This document shows positions 1 through 8,250 of a stretch of DNA of 15,000 nucleotides, in pieces; the stretch's first letter is position 1, and each line of letters begins with the position of its first letter. Source of the DNA: Conus ventricosus (taxonomy: Eukaryota; Mollusca; Gastropoda; Neogastropoda; Conidae); contig CM031620.1 in NCBI GenBank assembly GCA_018398815.1, positions 65,852,894 to 65,867,893 of the forward strand. Direction: 5' to 3'. The position numbers were made by a program, and so were the translations under genes. A model generated the notes under the pieces. It was not told the DNA's origin. It did no database searches and saw only the letters and a list, made by a program, of their open reading frames with translations.

Positions 1-597
1 TTATGGCAAAGTACACTGTGCTCTCTGGCCTAGATTACATTACTGAAATTTTGAACAAGTATTCAAAACTGTTATGATTTAGAATTGCTAGTATTTTTCA
101 AAATCTTGGCAGACAAGCTAGGAAACAAGAGAACATTACCAAACAGACGAAAACTTCAAGAAATTAAACCAGAATACATTTGAAAAAGGGAACTCAACAC
201 AAAAACCTAACGACAAAGCCTACACAGCTTAAAATGTGTACACTACGAAGTCGATTATTGTTGAGAGGAGGAAGTCTTGAAAAGAAATGAACAACAAAGA
301 ACGGAAGAACCACGACAGACGAGAAAAATAGGAGGGAAGCAAAAGGAAATCCTCAGTCAGAATCCTAACACGATCTACCTCCTGTAAACTGGAGACAGGG
401 ATGAACAATAAACGCCAAAGAGAACAACTTCTAAACACACAACCGCTCAGTATAATGTAATAAATGTAAATGAATATGGACCATCAAAAAGAAGTAAAAG
501 AGTACAAAATTACATCAAGTATGGTTGTAAGAAATGAAGAAACAAAATTTTACTATATTTTCTTCTGTTTTTCTCTCTTCTTTTTCCCCCTGAGCAG

Positions 598-610
598 AGA
601 CAACCTTAAG
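598..610 (+). other. Candidate 13-nt microexon (speculative)
   Basis: A pyrimidine tract of about 40 nt (around 555-590) ends in CAG at 595-597. Thirteen bases later AAG is followed by GTAAGT at 611-616, a consensus metazoan 5' splice site. Both splice signals are individually strong. Nothing shows that the 13 nt are transcribed, the length is not a multiple of three, and no neighbouring exon is recognisable. A chance pairing in T-rich DNA is the main alternative. Confidence 0.15.
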
Positions 611-950
611 GTAAGTCCGATGGTCATAGCATATCAGTCAGTGCTGAAGTTGTAGTCTGGGTCACCAGTGTCAGATTCTACTAGCTGATGCAACATCGAC
701 AAACAACCAGCCAGACAAAACAAAGAGAGTTTACCCTGTTGATTAATAAACTTTGACTCTATTTACATAAAAAAATTCTTAGATTCAGTTTAGAAAATTG
801 ACATTTTCAATTAAACAAACAATAAATTAATAAGTCATCATGTACTCAAAATCAAACTTATCTAATTTCAAGTTCACACCCACAATGCCACAAAAAAATC
901 GATAGTTACAAATTTTTCTGGTCCTCAGAGACTTATAACAGTTTCCTTTC

Positions 951-995
951 CAGTGTACAACCTGTACAAGTCTGTACAAGTACAGTGTACAAGTC
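951..995. repeat. Short cluster of TGTACAA words
   Basis: The word TGTACAA occurs four times within 45 bp. The longer phrase CAGTGTACAA is repeated at 951 and 983, a 32-bp step. TGTACA is palindromic, so each copy could pair with another. This is a small local duplication of no known function. Confidence 0.6.
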
Positions 996-1210
996 TGCAA
1001 CCTCTATGAACTTACAAAAATGCACAAACTATGCGTCTTCCCCTCTGAACAAAGACTATGCCCCTTCTCTATTCGGCGGAAAAGTTACTGGAAGAAAAAG
1101 AAAAACGCGTCGATCATCATATCATTCTTTATCTAAAGTATAATTAACGTAATCATTTTTCCTGTCTCCCTTCATATCTTCACTTTGGCTTACCTGAAGG
1201 TTCGTAAATG

Positions 1211-1247
1211 TGAGTCAGCCGTGGCCTTTAGTTTACAACTATATAAG
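1211..1247 (+). promoter_or_regulatory. Possible TATA-box promoter with an AP-1-like site
   Basis: TGAGTCA, the canonical AP-1 (Jun/Fos) core, lies at 1211-1217. TATATAAG, a good TATA box, lies at 1240-1247. A start about 30 bp downstream would fall near 1270, just before the candidate first exon. The elements are visible in the sequence, but their use as a promoter is inference. In AT-rich DNA a TATA match alone is weak evidence. Confidence 0.25.
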
Positions 1248-1269
1248 ACCACTCCCTTGTTTTAAAAAA

Positions 1270-1359
1270 AAGCGATGAGGCAAGCATTCGTCAGGAGCCA
1301 CACTGTCTCTACAGCACCATCAACGCATCATTTCTCTGCTTTAACTGCTCATCCTACAG
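1270..1359 (+). other. Candidate first exon ending at a GT donor (speculative)
   Basis: Downstream of the TATA-like box is a less AT-rich segment ending in CAG at 1357-1359, followed by GTAACA, an acceptable splice donor. It contains an ATG at 1275 whose frame stays open past the donor to about 1478, giving a Ser/Thr/His-rich peptide that I do not recognise. It could be a 5' untranslated exon of a gene outside this view, or chance. A possible acceptor (CTACTACTCAG, ending at 2021) lies downstream, but I cannot build a coherent gene. Confidence 0.15.
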
Positions 1360-2271
1360 GTAACAAATCAATCACTCTGAGCTGTCTGTTAACCGCTCAG
1401 CATGCATGCATTCTGCACAAATTACATGAAAACACCAGTGCGGTTGTAAACTCCAACGTCCTTCCTTTTTCCCGATAGCCTGCACAAGCAGTCCCTGTTT
1501 TCTGAAAACACACTCCCCGCATAAATAAATAAAACCACCAGTAACTTGGCCACAATTCCTGACATTACCCTTGAAGAGACAGCAAAGCCTAGACATTAAT
1601 TCGATGACTGTTTCCAAGACCTTTAGGCAGCAGATTGGCTAGAAGAAGATTGCATAGATCCCACATGTTCTGACGCTTGAAAATGAGGCAGAGAGGTCAA
1701 ATGTTGCAATCCCACGCTAGATGTGAAATCATGCATCGTTACTGGTCGCAAAAGGTTCTCAATCCAATTTCCTTTTTAATACAAAAAGCCCGTGTAAAAC
1801 AGGAGAAATATTCACTGGCAAGCTCTACAAGGATTCTGCTCTCATTTAGGTAAAGAGTGCACACATAGTGGCGTGACCAACATGGAGATAACATGAATCA
1901 ATGTTTATTTTATGATCGCACACCAGCTCGCCTGCTTTGTAAGCATTGTAGTCACAGGTCATAAGAGAGTATTGATTTGAGACTGGGGACACAGAAACTT
2001 CGCCACATCCCTACTACTCAGCTGACGTTGTGAAGAAAAGCCTGGCAAGAGCCGAGCAGCCCTGGAACTTCCTGTTACCAGTGAGGCCTGCTGCTCAGCA
2101 TGTGTACCGTGGACAGAATGGAGGAAGACGTGTATGCCAGTAAAAGGGGGGGGGGGGGACTCTAAAAAGCTGAATTAAACATTATCAGATGGTGTCTTTA
2201 AGTCTTTAACAGAACACTTGGTTACTCTTATTTACTGGAAAGTGCTAAAGTGCTCACGCAAAGATTTAAAG
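1360..2271. other. Spacer without a recognisable gene
   Basis: No recognisable coding sequence. Near the end a pyrimidine-rich AG (ending 2021) is followed by GC-richer sequence with an ATG at 2100 that opens a frame of about 20 codons running into a poly-G tract. This is too short to call. Most of the stretch is unremarkable, moderately AT-rich DNA. Confidence 0.5.
2146..2158 (+). repeat. Poly-G tract, 13 nt
   Basis: An uninterrupted run of 13 G. Like the other G/C homopolymers in this window, it is a likely spot for length error in sequencing as well as for true length variation. Confidence 0.9.
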
Positions 2272-2533
2272 CATCAGACAATATGTGAGAGTGTGTGAAG
2301 ATCTACTGGCGTCAGTCAAGAAAATAAAACTGAGTTGGTTTGACCATGTAACAAGATTCTTGCTGCAACAGTCCTGCAGGACACTGTTGAAGGAGAAAGA
2401 CGAAGTGGGGAAAAAAACCATGATGGGATGACAACATTGCAGCGTAGACAAGGGAAACATCCGCACAGACCCAGGCCTTGGCACTGCACTGACAAAACAG
2501 GAGGAACCTGTGTCCCAGTGACTCCGCATGGAG

Positions 2534-2535
<2 letters not shown>
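2272..2535 (+). pseudogene. Decayed C-terminal tail of a LINE reverse transcriptase
   Basis: From about 2300 the plus strand reads a peptide with LLASVKK, IKLSWFDHVTR and, after frame changes, TVLQ and VEGERR. This closely follows the 'LSWFGHVTRHD...LQGTVEGGRRRGR' region common at the C-terminal end of RTE- and Jockey-type LINE proteins in marine invertebrates. Motif order and spacing agree, but at least two frameshifts and a stop interrupt the reading. A residual WDDNI segment follows in another frame. The (AG)n repeat begins directly after this tail, so the fragment probably ends at the element's 3' end. The polymerase core and endonuclease are absent, so this is a short 5'-truncated copy. 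The clade assignment is uncertain. The identification rests on remembered family motifs, not on a search. Confidence 0.6.

Positions 2536-2625
<90 letters not shown>
2536..2625 (+). repeat. (AG)n microsatellite
   Basis: About 90 bp of nearly pure AG dinucleotide with two single-base interruptions (near 2590 and 2613). It follows the LINE tail without spacer, so it may have grown from the element's 3' repeat tail. Confidence 0.95.
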
Positions 2626-2712
2626 CGGACAGACAGATAGACAGACAGATACAGGGAGACATAGACACAGAAGGATAGGGAGGGACAGGGACAGACACAG
2701 AGAGAGAAGCCA
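2626..2712 (+). repeat. Degenerate (GACA)n/(GATA)n-like repeat
   Basis: Purine-rich sequence of GACA, GATA and GGACA words continues the preceding (AG)n. It looks like a decayed tetranucleotide extension of the same microsatellite. Confidence 0.75.
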
Positions 2713-2990
2713 TAGCATGTGTCCTCTGTGGAGAAAGTCAACATTAAAAGAGATGCCAACTATCTCAAGAGGTTTTATTCAACAAAAAGCAGCAGGATCA
2801 GCTTCATGTACTTCCATTCTGGACACCATCATTTGAGGTAGCGCATCAATCATTGGCAGAAGCACAGTGTCTACACTCATGTGTCAGATTCTAGATAAAC
2901 TTCCTCTGGTAAAATGGAAAGTTGATGACAAGAATTTATAAGCTCTGACCAAGGACTCGTGAAGATGGAATGTGGTTGTAGTGAGTTGTC

Positions 2991-2992
<2 letters not shown>

Positions 2993-3057
<65 letters not shown>

Positions 3058-3109
3058 GTTCCGTACTTTTGCTTTGTTTCGTACAGACAGCATTAGCTGC
3101 GCGTTGTGT

Positions 3110-3186
<77 letters not shown>

Positions 3187-3240
3187 GTTCCGTACTTTTG
3201 CTTTTTGTACAGACAGCTTTAACTGTGCGTTGTGTGAAAT
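2993..3240 (+). repeat. Twofold composite satellite: (AG)n plus about 62-bp unique unit
   Basis: Two (AG)n blocks (2993-3053 and 3116-3182) are each followed by a related non-repetitive segment beginning GATTATGTTCCGTACTTTTG (starts 3052 and 3181) and ending with GCGTTGTGT(A/G)AAATG. The unit length is 129 bp. The two unique segments differ by a handful of substitutions and a small deletion, so the whole composite duplicated as a block rather than the dinucleotide expanding independently. Microsatellites embedded in mobile or satellite units are known in molluscs. No coding content. Confidence 0.85.
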
Positions 3241-3861
3241 GCACTTTCTACTGAATCAGTGATGTACTATTCACTTTAGTTTGAAAGTCAAAGGCATAGA
3301 ACAAGTATACAAAACTGAATGACGGAGGAGAATTGTTACAGTAGTGCTGAAAAATGTATGTCCAGTTCTGTCTGAAAGGTACTATCATTAGAAACGAGAG
3401 GTTAGTAATTCAGCTGGTGCAGTTATATGACGATGGACAAAACAGACATGACAAGTGTCATGACCTCAGCCTTGCTGGACAACATCATTCCTGATCAAAC
3501 AAATCGTCCTAGAAGCTGTCATGTCATTAGTCTGAAAAGTAATGTGGTTCACAATGGTTTTGTCATTAACACTGTAATCTTCATCAGTGATAACATGGAA
3601 ACAGGCCACAATTTCTAGGGTTCTGGATACTTAGATTGTGGCAGGAGACTTCTCTGATAGTTGCTACCCCTGCAGTTTCATGTGTATCAGAAACTATGCT
3701 CAAGTTCCTGGTTGTTTGTTGTGTTGGTATACAAAACGTTTGTCTCCACGGAAAACAGGGTTCAATTGAGCAAGCTTTCGAAAGATTTTTTTAAAGTCTT
3801 GTTGATCCTTTTGTCCTTTGGTCGACCTAGTCAGGAAAACCGTGAGTATGCGTGCATTGTG
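3241..3861. other. Spacer without a recognisable gene
   Basis: Moderately AT-rich sequence. Small open frames (3427-3618 and 3661-3867, plus strand) show no domain I recognise and no supporting splice or promoter structure. I see nothing else here. Confidence 0.5.
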
Positions 3862-5168
3862 TGGTAAATAAAGAACACAGCGTGACTGCCTCATCACTGT
3901 GGGATGGTCAGCACGCATGTAGTGAATAAAGAACACAGTGGGACTGCCTCATCACTGGTTGAATCGTCAGCATTGTGTAGTGAACAAAGAACACAATATG
4001 ACTGCCTTATCACTGTGGGATGGTCAGCATTGTGTAATGAACAAAGAACATTGTGTGACTGCCTTATCACTGTGGGATGGTCAGCATTCTGTAATTAACA
4101 AAGAACATTGTGTGACTGCCTTATCACTGTGGGATGGTCAGCATGTATGTAGTGAATAAAGAACACAGCGTGACTGCCTCATCACTGGTGGGATCGTCAG
4201 CATTGTGTAGTGAATAAAGAACACAGCGTGACTACCTCATCACTGTGGGATGGTAAGCACGTATGTAGTGAATAAAGAACACAGCGTGACTACCTCATCA
4301 CTGGTTGGATCGTCAGCATTGTGTAGTGAATAAAGAACACAGCGTGACTACCTCATCACTGGTTGGATCGTCAGCATTGTGTAGTGAATAAAGAACACAG
4401 CGTGACTACCTCATCACTGGTGGGATCGTCAGCATTGTGTAGTGAATAAAGAACACAGCGTGACTACCTCATCACTGGTGGGATCGTCAGCATTGTGTAG
4501 TGAATAAAGAACACAGCGTGACTACCTCATCACTGGTGGGATCGTCAGCATTGTGTAGTGAATAAAGAACACAGTGTGACTGCCTTATCACTGTGGGATG
4601 GTCAGCATTGTGTAATGAAAAAGAACATTGTGTGACTGCCTCATCACTGGTGGGATCGTCAGCATTGTGTAGTGAATAAAGAACACAGTGTGACTGCCTC
4701 ATCACTGTGGGATCGTCAGCATTGTGTAATGAACAAAGAACACCGCGTGACTGCCTCATCACTGGTGGGATCGTCAGCATTGTGTAGTGAATACAGAACA
4801 CAGCGTGACTACCTCATCACTGGTGGGATCGTCAGCATTGTGTAGTGAATAAAGAACACAGCGGGGACTGCCTCATCACTGGTGGGATGGTCAGCATTGT
4901 GTAGTGAACAAAGAACACTATGTGACTGCCTTATCACTGTGGGATGGTCAGCATTGTGTAATGAACAAAGAACACAGCGTGACTGCCTCATCTGGTTGGA
5001 TCGTCAGCATTGTGTGTGACAAAAAACATTGTGTGACTGCTCATCACTGTGGGATGGTCAGCATTGTGTGTAGTGAATAAAGAACACTGTGACTGCTCAT
5101 CATGGGGGATGGTCGTCGTGAACAAAGAACATAGTGTGACTGCCTTATCATGGTCGGATGGTCAGTTG
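3862..5168 (+). repeat. 58-bp minisatellite, about 23 copies
   Basis: A tandem array whose unit reads roughly GAATAAAGAACACAGCGTGA, then CTRCCTCATCACTG, then GTGGGATCGTCAGC, then ATTGTGTAGT. The period is exactly 58 bp across 4386, 4444, 4502 and 4560. Copies at about 4210-4560 are nearly identical, while those at both ends, especially after 5000, are degraded and shortened, as expected when unequal exchange homogenises an array's centre. Two subtypes are visible: GAACAAAG copies tend to carry TTATCACTGTGGGATGG, while GAATAAAG copies more often carry CTCATCACTGG. By my count 13 copies contain AATAAA, the polyadenylation hexamer, on the plus strand. Because 58 is not a multiple of three, open frames across it change repeat phase and are not genes. 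Confidence 0.95.
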
Positions 5169-5439
5169 TCTCGGAGGACTAATACATAAAATAGGATAAA
5201 ACTCGCCCACGACGTTGGCGTAGAGGCACTGACGAGGGCACATCCCCCCACAGTGTTAGTCCGTTTGTTATTTCTTTTTTGAATGACATGGGAGGGTAAA
5301 CGTAAAGGCCCGGATCTACCTATGATGGGTTCAGCAAACTTCTACGTAAGATGTGGTTAAAAAAAGACAATGATCAAAAAAGGAAAAACGAAGATTATAT
5401 TTTCTACAGATAAAGATATTTTCTAATTGATTGTAGATA
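5169..5439. other. Spacer without a recognisable gene
   Basis: A stretch with no family resemblance I can name between the minisatellite and the SINE. Part of it could be the undefined 3' portion of the minus-strand SINE. Confidence 0.4.
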
Positions 5440-5703
5440 AGAACTCGTGGATGAGACGTGGCAGCAGAGAGTCCTCTCAGAAGAGGAAGCCCCTTCAAGC
5501 AAGTGTTTCGGCCCCTCCCTTATCTCCTGACACTTAGGGGGGTTGGGCCCACACACGGTTCATGACTCCGGATGTCCCTCTGTGCCCCTTTTTTTTTCCC
5601 CATCCTTGGGACGAGCATGGCTGGGATTCGAACCATGAACCTCTGGTACATGCTCATTTTCTACTTAATGACTCGCGCTTTAACACTGGAGCCACAGGGA
5701 CAC
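5440..5703 (-). mobile_element. tRNA-headed SINE, minus strand
   Basis: On the minus strand the element starts near 5703 with GTGTCCCTGTGGCTCC and contains a recognisable though imperfect A box (about 5677-5696) and a perfect B box, GGTTCGAATCC (5634-5644). This is the internal RNA polymerase III promoter layout of a tRNA-derived SINE. A tRNA-unrelated body follows with phrases such as GGGGCCGAAACACTTGC and GGCTTCCTCTTCTGAGAGG, which resemble a SINE body I associate with gastropod genomes (memory, unverified). I could not find a clear tail or target-site duplication, so the 3' boundary near 5440 is approximate. The head sits directly against the 3' end of the neighbouring LINE, in the same orientation. 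Confidence 0.65.
5634..5696 (-). promoter_or_regulatory. Pol III internal promoter (A and B boxes) of the SINE
   Basis: B box GGTTCGAATCC matches the consensus fully at 5634-5644. The A box, TGGCTCCAGTGTTAAAGCG on the minus strand, has one extra base relative to TGGCTCAGTGG-type boxes. The spacing is in the tRNA range. I could not fold a convincing anticodon arm, so this is a derived promoter rather than a working tRNA gene. Confidence 0.6.
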
Positions 5704-5742
5704 CTGCTTATTTGTAGGGAAATTAAGCCTTATTGAAGTTCT

Positions 5743-6110
5743 CTTTTGTTCCTCTTGACCAGATCCAGCTTGAACTCCGCTCTGCCGTTCTGCCATTGCT
5801 TTCAGGGCACTGGTTTTTTCCTTCCCTGCAACCGAGTGCTGTTTCATGAGGCTGTATGCAGAGGTTCCTACAAATCCCTAGCTCCAATTTCTTGCAGTGA
5901 GGACTTGGACTGATAGCCTTTCTCCTCAGGCTGTTGCCAGTTCAGCATACTTTTCATCGTGTAGATTTGAGCTGCCTCCATTCTGTTCTCATATGGCACG
6001 TGAGCTCGATCATGATCAGCTTGCTTGGTTGACTTAGAGTGGACTACTATGTTGGTCTCTTTGCCACTCTTGCTGTGATCTCTGGGTGACTCTTCCATTC
6101 TGGTAGGTCT

Positions 6111-6148
<38 letters not shown>

Positions 6149-6480
6149 CCCCCCCCCCCCCCCCCCCAGTGCATCCCAGTCATCTGCCCCATACAGCAGG
6201 ACTCTGCCTGCATGTTTCGAGTGGCCACTGTTGTTCTTGGCTTGATTTGCTGACTCCCTGCCGTGAAGAATGTTGCGGAGTGCTTTGGGAGTCCTGATTC
6301 TCCCTTTTGTGGTGGTTTGGTACTAGTCCCAGACTACTTGACAATTTCTTTGAGGACTTGGTTGTGCCTCCATGTGTACTTCCTTGAGCCAGGGTCCTAC
6401 TTTACATGAGCTTAGAAACATGCTCCAGGTTTGTTTTTTATGGCAGAGGAGGGGCATGCTGGATCGTCTAGTTTTCCCCC
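5743..6480 (-). pseudogene. LINE zinc knuckle and restriction-like endonuclease
   Basis: A CPLCH-type motif followed by a downstream LSSCK (about 6405-6465, split between two frames) marks the CCHC zinc knuckle. The endonuclease region continues with LLYGADDWDALG (about 6170-6205), is interrupted by a poly-C tract (poly-G on this strand), then reads PEWKSHPEI, NIVVHSKSTKQ, LIMIEL and YENRMEAAQIY. The acidic residue in LIMIEL and the Lys/Thr-rich lead fit the PD-(D/E)XK nuclease fold used by R2-type elements for target cleavage. Two adjacent stops and several frameshifts inactivate it. GFVGTSAYSLMKQHSVAGKE leads into the C-terminus, with a TAA stop near 5743. Only about 40 bp of untranslated sequence separates this stop from the SINE head. 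Confidence 0.65.
6113..6167 (+). repeat. 55-nt poly-C tract with one T
   Basis: Thirty-three C, a single T at 6146, then twenty-one C. It lies inside the LINE endonuclease region, where related proteins have a short Asp- and Leu-containing linker. Long C runs can form i-motif/G-quadruplex structures and are unstable, and they are also a classic source of assembly or base-calling error. The run creates a spurious Gly-rich open frame on the minus strand. Confidence 0.95.
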
Positions 6481-7110
6481 ACTTCACCAGGTTTGATTTG
6501 TGGGCAGAAGGTCATATGCAGATTGAGATTGAAAGCTGATCCTGAGAGGGGCCCATGTCAGCCAAATGTCATTCCAGTTAGACTTCTTTGGAGTTCTTCT
6601 CCCACGTTGTCCATTGCCTAGCTGTCTCTGCTGGACGCTTTTTGGCGTCTTTTTTGGTTTCTTCTTTTTCATCTCTCTGAATCATCATGTCTCTTTGGCT
6701 TTTCACTTTGGCTTGACCACCATTCTGTGAGTTTGGTCACCCCCAGTCCTATGTCTGGTGGTCTGTGTGTGTCCTGTTATTTCTCTGATCTTGAGACTTT
6801 CTTTTGCAGAATCCATCGCCTCTTGAACTTTCCATTTTCTGCCTGTCTTCAGCTGGGGCTTGATTGCTTCTACCCCCTTGTCTCCTGAGTCCTCCAGCAT
6901 GCTTTGAAGTCTGATCTTCCCTGCTTTGTATTCCTCCAGGATGGATTTCAGTGGTAGTTTGAGCTTTGCTTGGCGACAGTACAGCGCGATGTCAGTCAGA
7001 CAGGGTGGGACACCAAGCCATTTCCTTGTGAACTTGTTGATTTGGCTTCCATTGCTCCACTGTGCTGGTGCAGATGTCGTATATCATCAGAGGCCATAGG
7101 AGCTTTGGTA
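6480..7110 (-). pseudogene. LINE thumb/connector region
   Basis: Downstream of the RT the minus strand reads WLGVPPCLTDIALYCRQAKL (about 6960-7020), then LEDSGDKGVEAIKPQLKTGR and KWKVQEAMDSAKESLKIREI (6703-6900). A segment with WNDIW, APLRISF and DLLPTN follows (6484-6580). These match, in order, the region between the RT and the zinc knuckle in R2/HERO-like proteins as I remember them. The reading is broken by frame changes, including one around 6680. Confidence 0.65.
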
Positions 7111-8250
7111 TCAGCATGAATGCAGACACCAGACCTTGTATTTGCCAGGGACCCCACACTGGTCAATGGTCTCCAACCCTTCTTCCGCCATCTGCTTGGT
7201 TTCTTTTGCTCTTTGTGTGTCTTTCAGCGTATCATCATACCATCTTCCAAGGCTCTTGACTGGTTCTTTGTGACTGTTGGAATGGCCTGGTTGGCAACAT
7301 GAAGACACAGATTCGGCCATTTTTCCCTTTTCCCTCAGTGAGAGACTCCGTGATTTCTTTGGCTTGAACTTCATTCTGGATGAGGCAACTATGTCGTCCA
7401 GCCTCTCCAGACATGACGTGTCTCGTCTTCTCTGGATGAAATCACTGTAGTGTACCCATGAAGGCCTTGAGAGGAGGCATTTGTATCCATCGCCAAGGTC
7501 TGTTTGTCTCGCGTTGTTTGTTGCTGCTTTCAAGATGAGTTCCATTGCAGCACGAACAGTATCGGGGAAATTGCACAGCCATTGCAAAGCCCATTCCAAG
7601 TTGATCCAATCAGTTGTGTACTCCTTGGTAGAGAACCGCATTGAGAAGCCATTGAAGTACTCTTGAGCATGTCGCGGATGTTCTTTGGCACATGGTACAT
7701 CTCAAGAGCCAACTGTATATCTCATGGGGCACAGATCCATATGCGTTTGCCAGATCAAGCCACACTACGTCAGGTCTCTCTTTTCTGTTTTGCTTTTTGG
7801 ATTGCGTCCCAGATCATTGTGGCGTGTTCTACACAGCCCGCCACGCCTGGGATGCCACCTTTCTGGACTGACACATCCAAGTACTTGTTTTCATCAGGTA
7901 CTTGGTCAGCCTTGCTGCCATGACAGAGAAGAAGATTTTCCCTTCGACGTTCAGTAGTGATATTGGCTTGAACTGGCTGATGTTACTTGAGTTTTGCTCT
8001 TTGGGGATGTACACACATCTGCCGTCTTCCACTGACGCTTGTCTTCTGGTTTCTCCAAGCGATCGCAGCTGCCTGTGGGTCCACTCCAGCACTTGTGGAC
8101 ATTTCTTGTAAAGCTGGTAAGGTATTCCGTTTGGCCAGCCTGAGTTGATGATTTGGCTCTGGCTTTGTCGACCACTTTGGATTTCGCCAACGTTGGAGGC
8201 TTGTACCATTAACTGTTCCATCAGGTTGGTTGGCCCACACCAGATCTGAA
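7100..8250 (-). pseudogene. Reverse transcriptase domain of the minus-strand LINE
   Basis: RT motifs appear in order on the minus strand but in different frames. YIPKEQNSSNISQFKPISLL lies at about 7945-8015. GGIPGVAGCVEHATMIWDAI follows at about 7800-7855. Motif A, WLDLANAYGSVPH, keeps its catalytic Asp at about 7725-7775. Motif B, NGCAISPILFVL, is near 7545-7590. After the PPLKAF lead, where Phe-x-Asp-Asp is expected, the sequence reads FMGTLQ then a stop (about 7445-7470), so a small deletion removed both Asp. FKPKKSRSLSLR (about 7330-7365) and EPVKSLGRWYDDTLKDTQRA (about 7200-7270) follow, as in related proteins. The open stretch 7111-7641 mixes true and shifted frames and is not a functional protein. 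Confidence 0.75.

Larger units (their letters stand above)
1..1200. other. AT-rich spacer without a recognisable gene
   Basis: I see no coding sequence with family resemblance on either strand. Short open frames here (for example 470-655 plus and 229-438 minus) have low-complexity composition and no recognisable domain, so I treat them as chance. The only structured bits are a splice-site-like pair around 598-610 and a small cluster of TGTACAA words at 951-995, both listed separately. The stretch could be intron or intergenic DNA. Confidence 0.6.

Noticed and set aside
2022..2170. Coding exon starting at the ATG at 2100
   Set aside because: Only about 20 codons, running into poly-G and a stop; the acceptor-like site upstream is not enough to support a gene.
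2266..2836. Overlapping open frames rich in Leu-Ser or Arg-Glu
   Set aside because: They are translations of the (AG)n repeat on both strands; no non-repeat domain supports a protein.
2884..3262. Leu-Ser and Arg-Glu open frames over the second and third (AG)n blocks
   Set aside because: Same cause: the open frame exists because a dinucleotide repeat lacks stops in those frames.
3904..4991. Repeat-protein genes across the minisatellite
   Set aside because: 58 bp is not a multiple of three, so each successive copy is read in a different frame; the peptides are by-products of the array.
3862..5168. CRISPR array
   Set aside because: The whole 58-bp unit is conserved, with no alternation of short constant repeat and unique spacers, and the context is animal DNA. 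It is a minisatellite.
6034..6228. Glycine-rich protein on the minus strand
   Set aside because: The glycine run is the poly-C tract read in reverse; the flanks belong to the LINE endonuclease in mixed frames.
7111..7641. An intact 176-residue gene on the minus strand
   Set aside because: It is an RT fragment in which motif B and the Asp-Asp site fall in other frames; it is part of a dead LINE.
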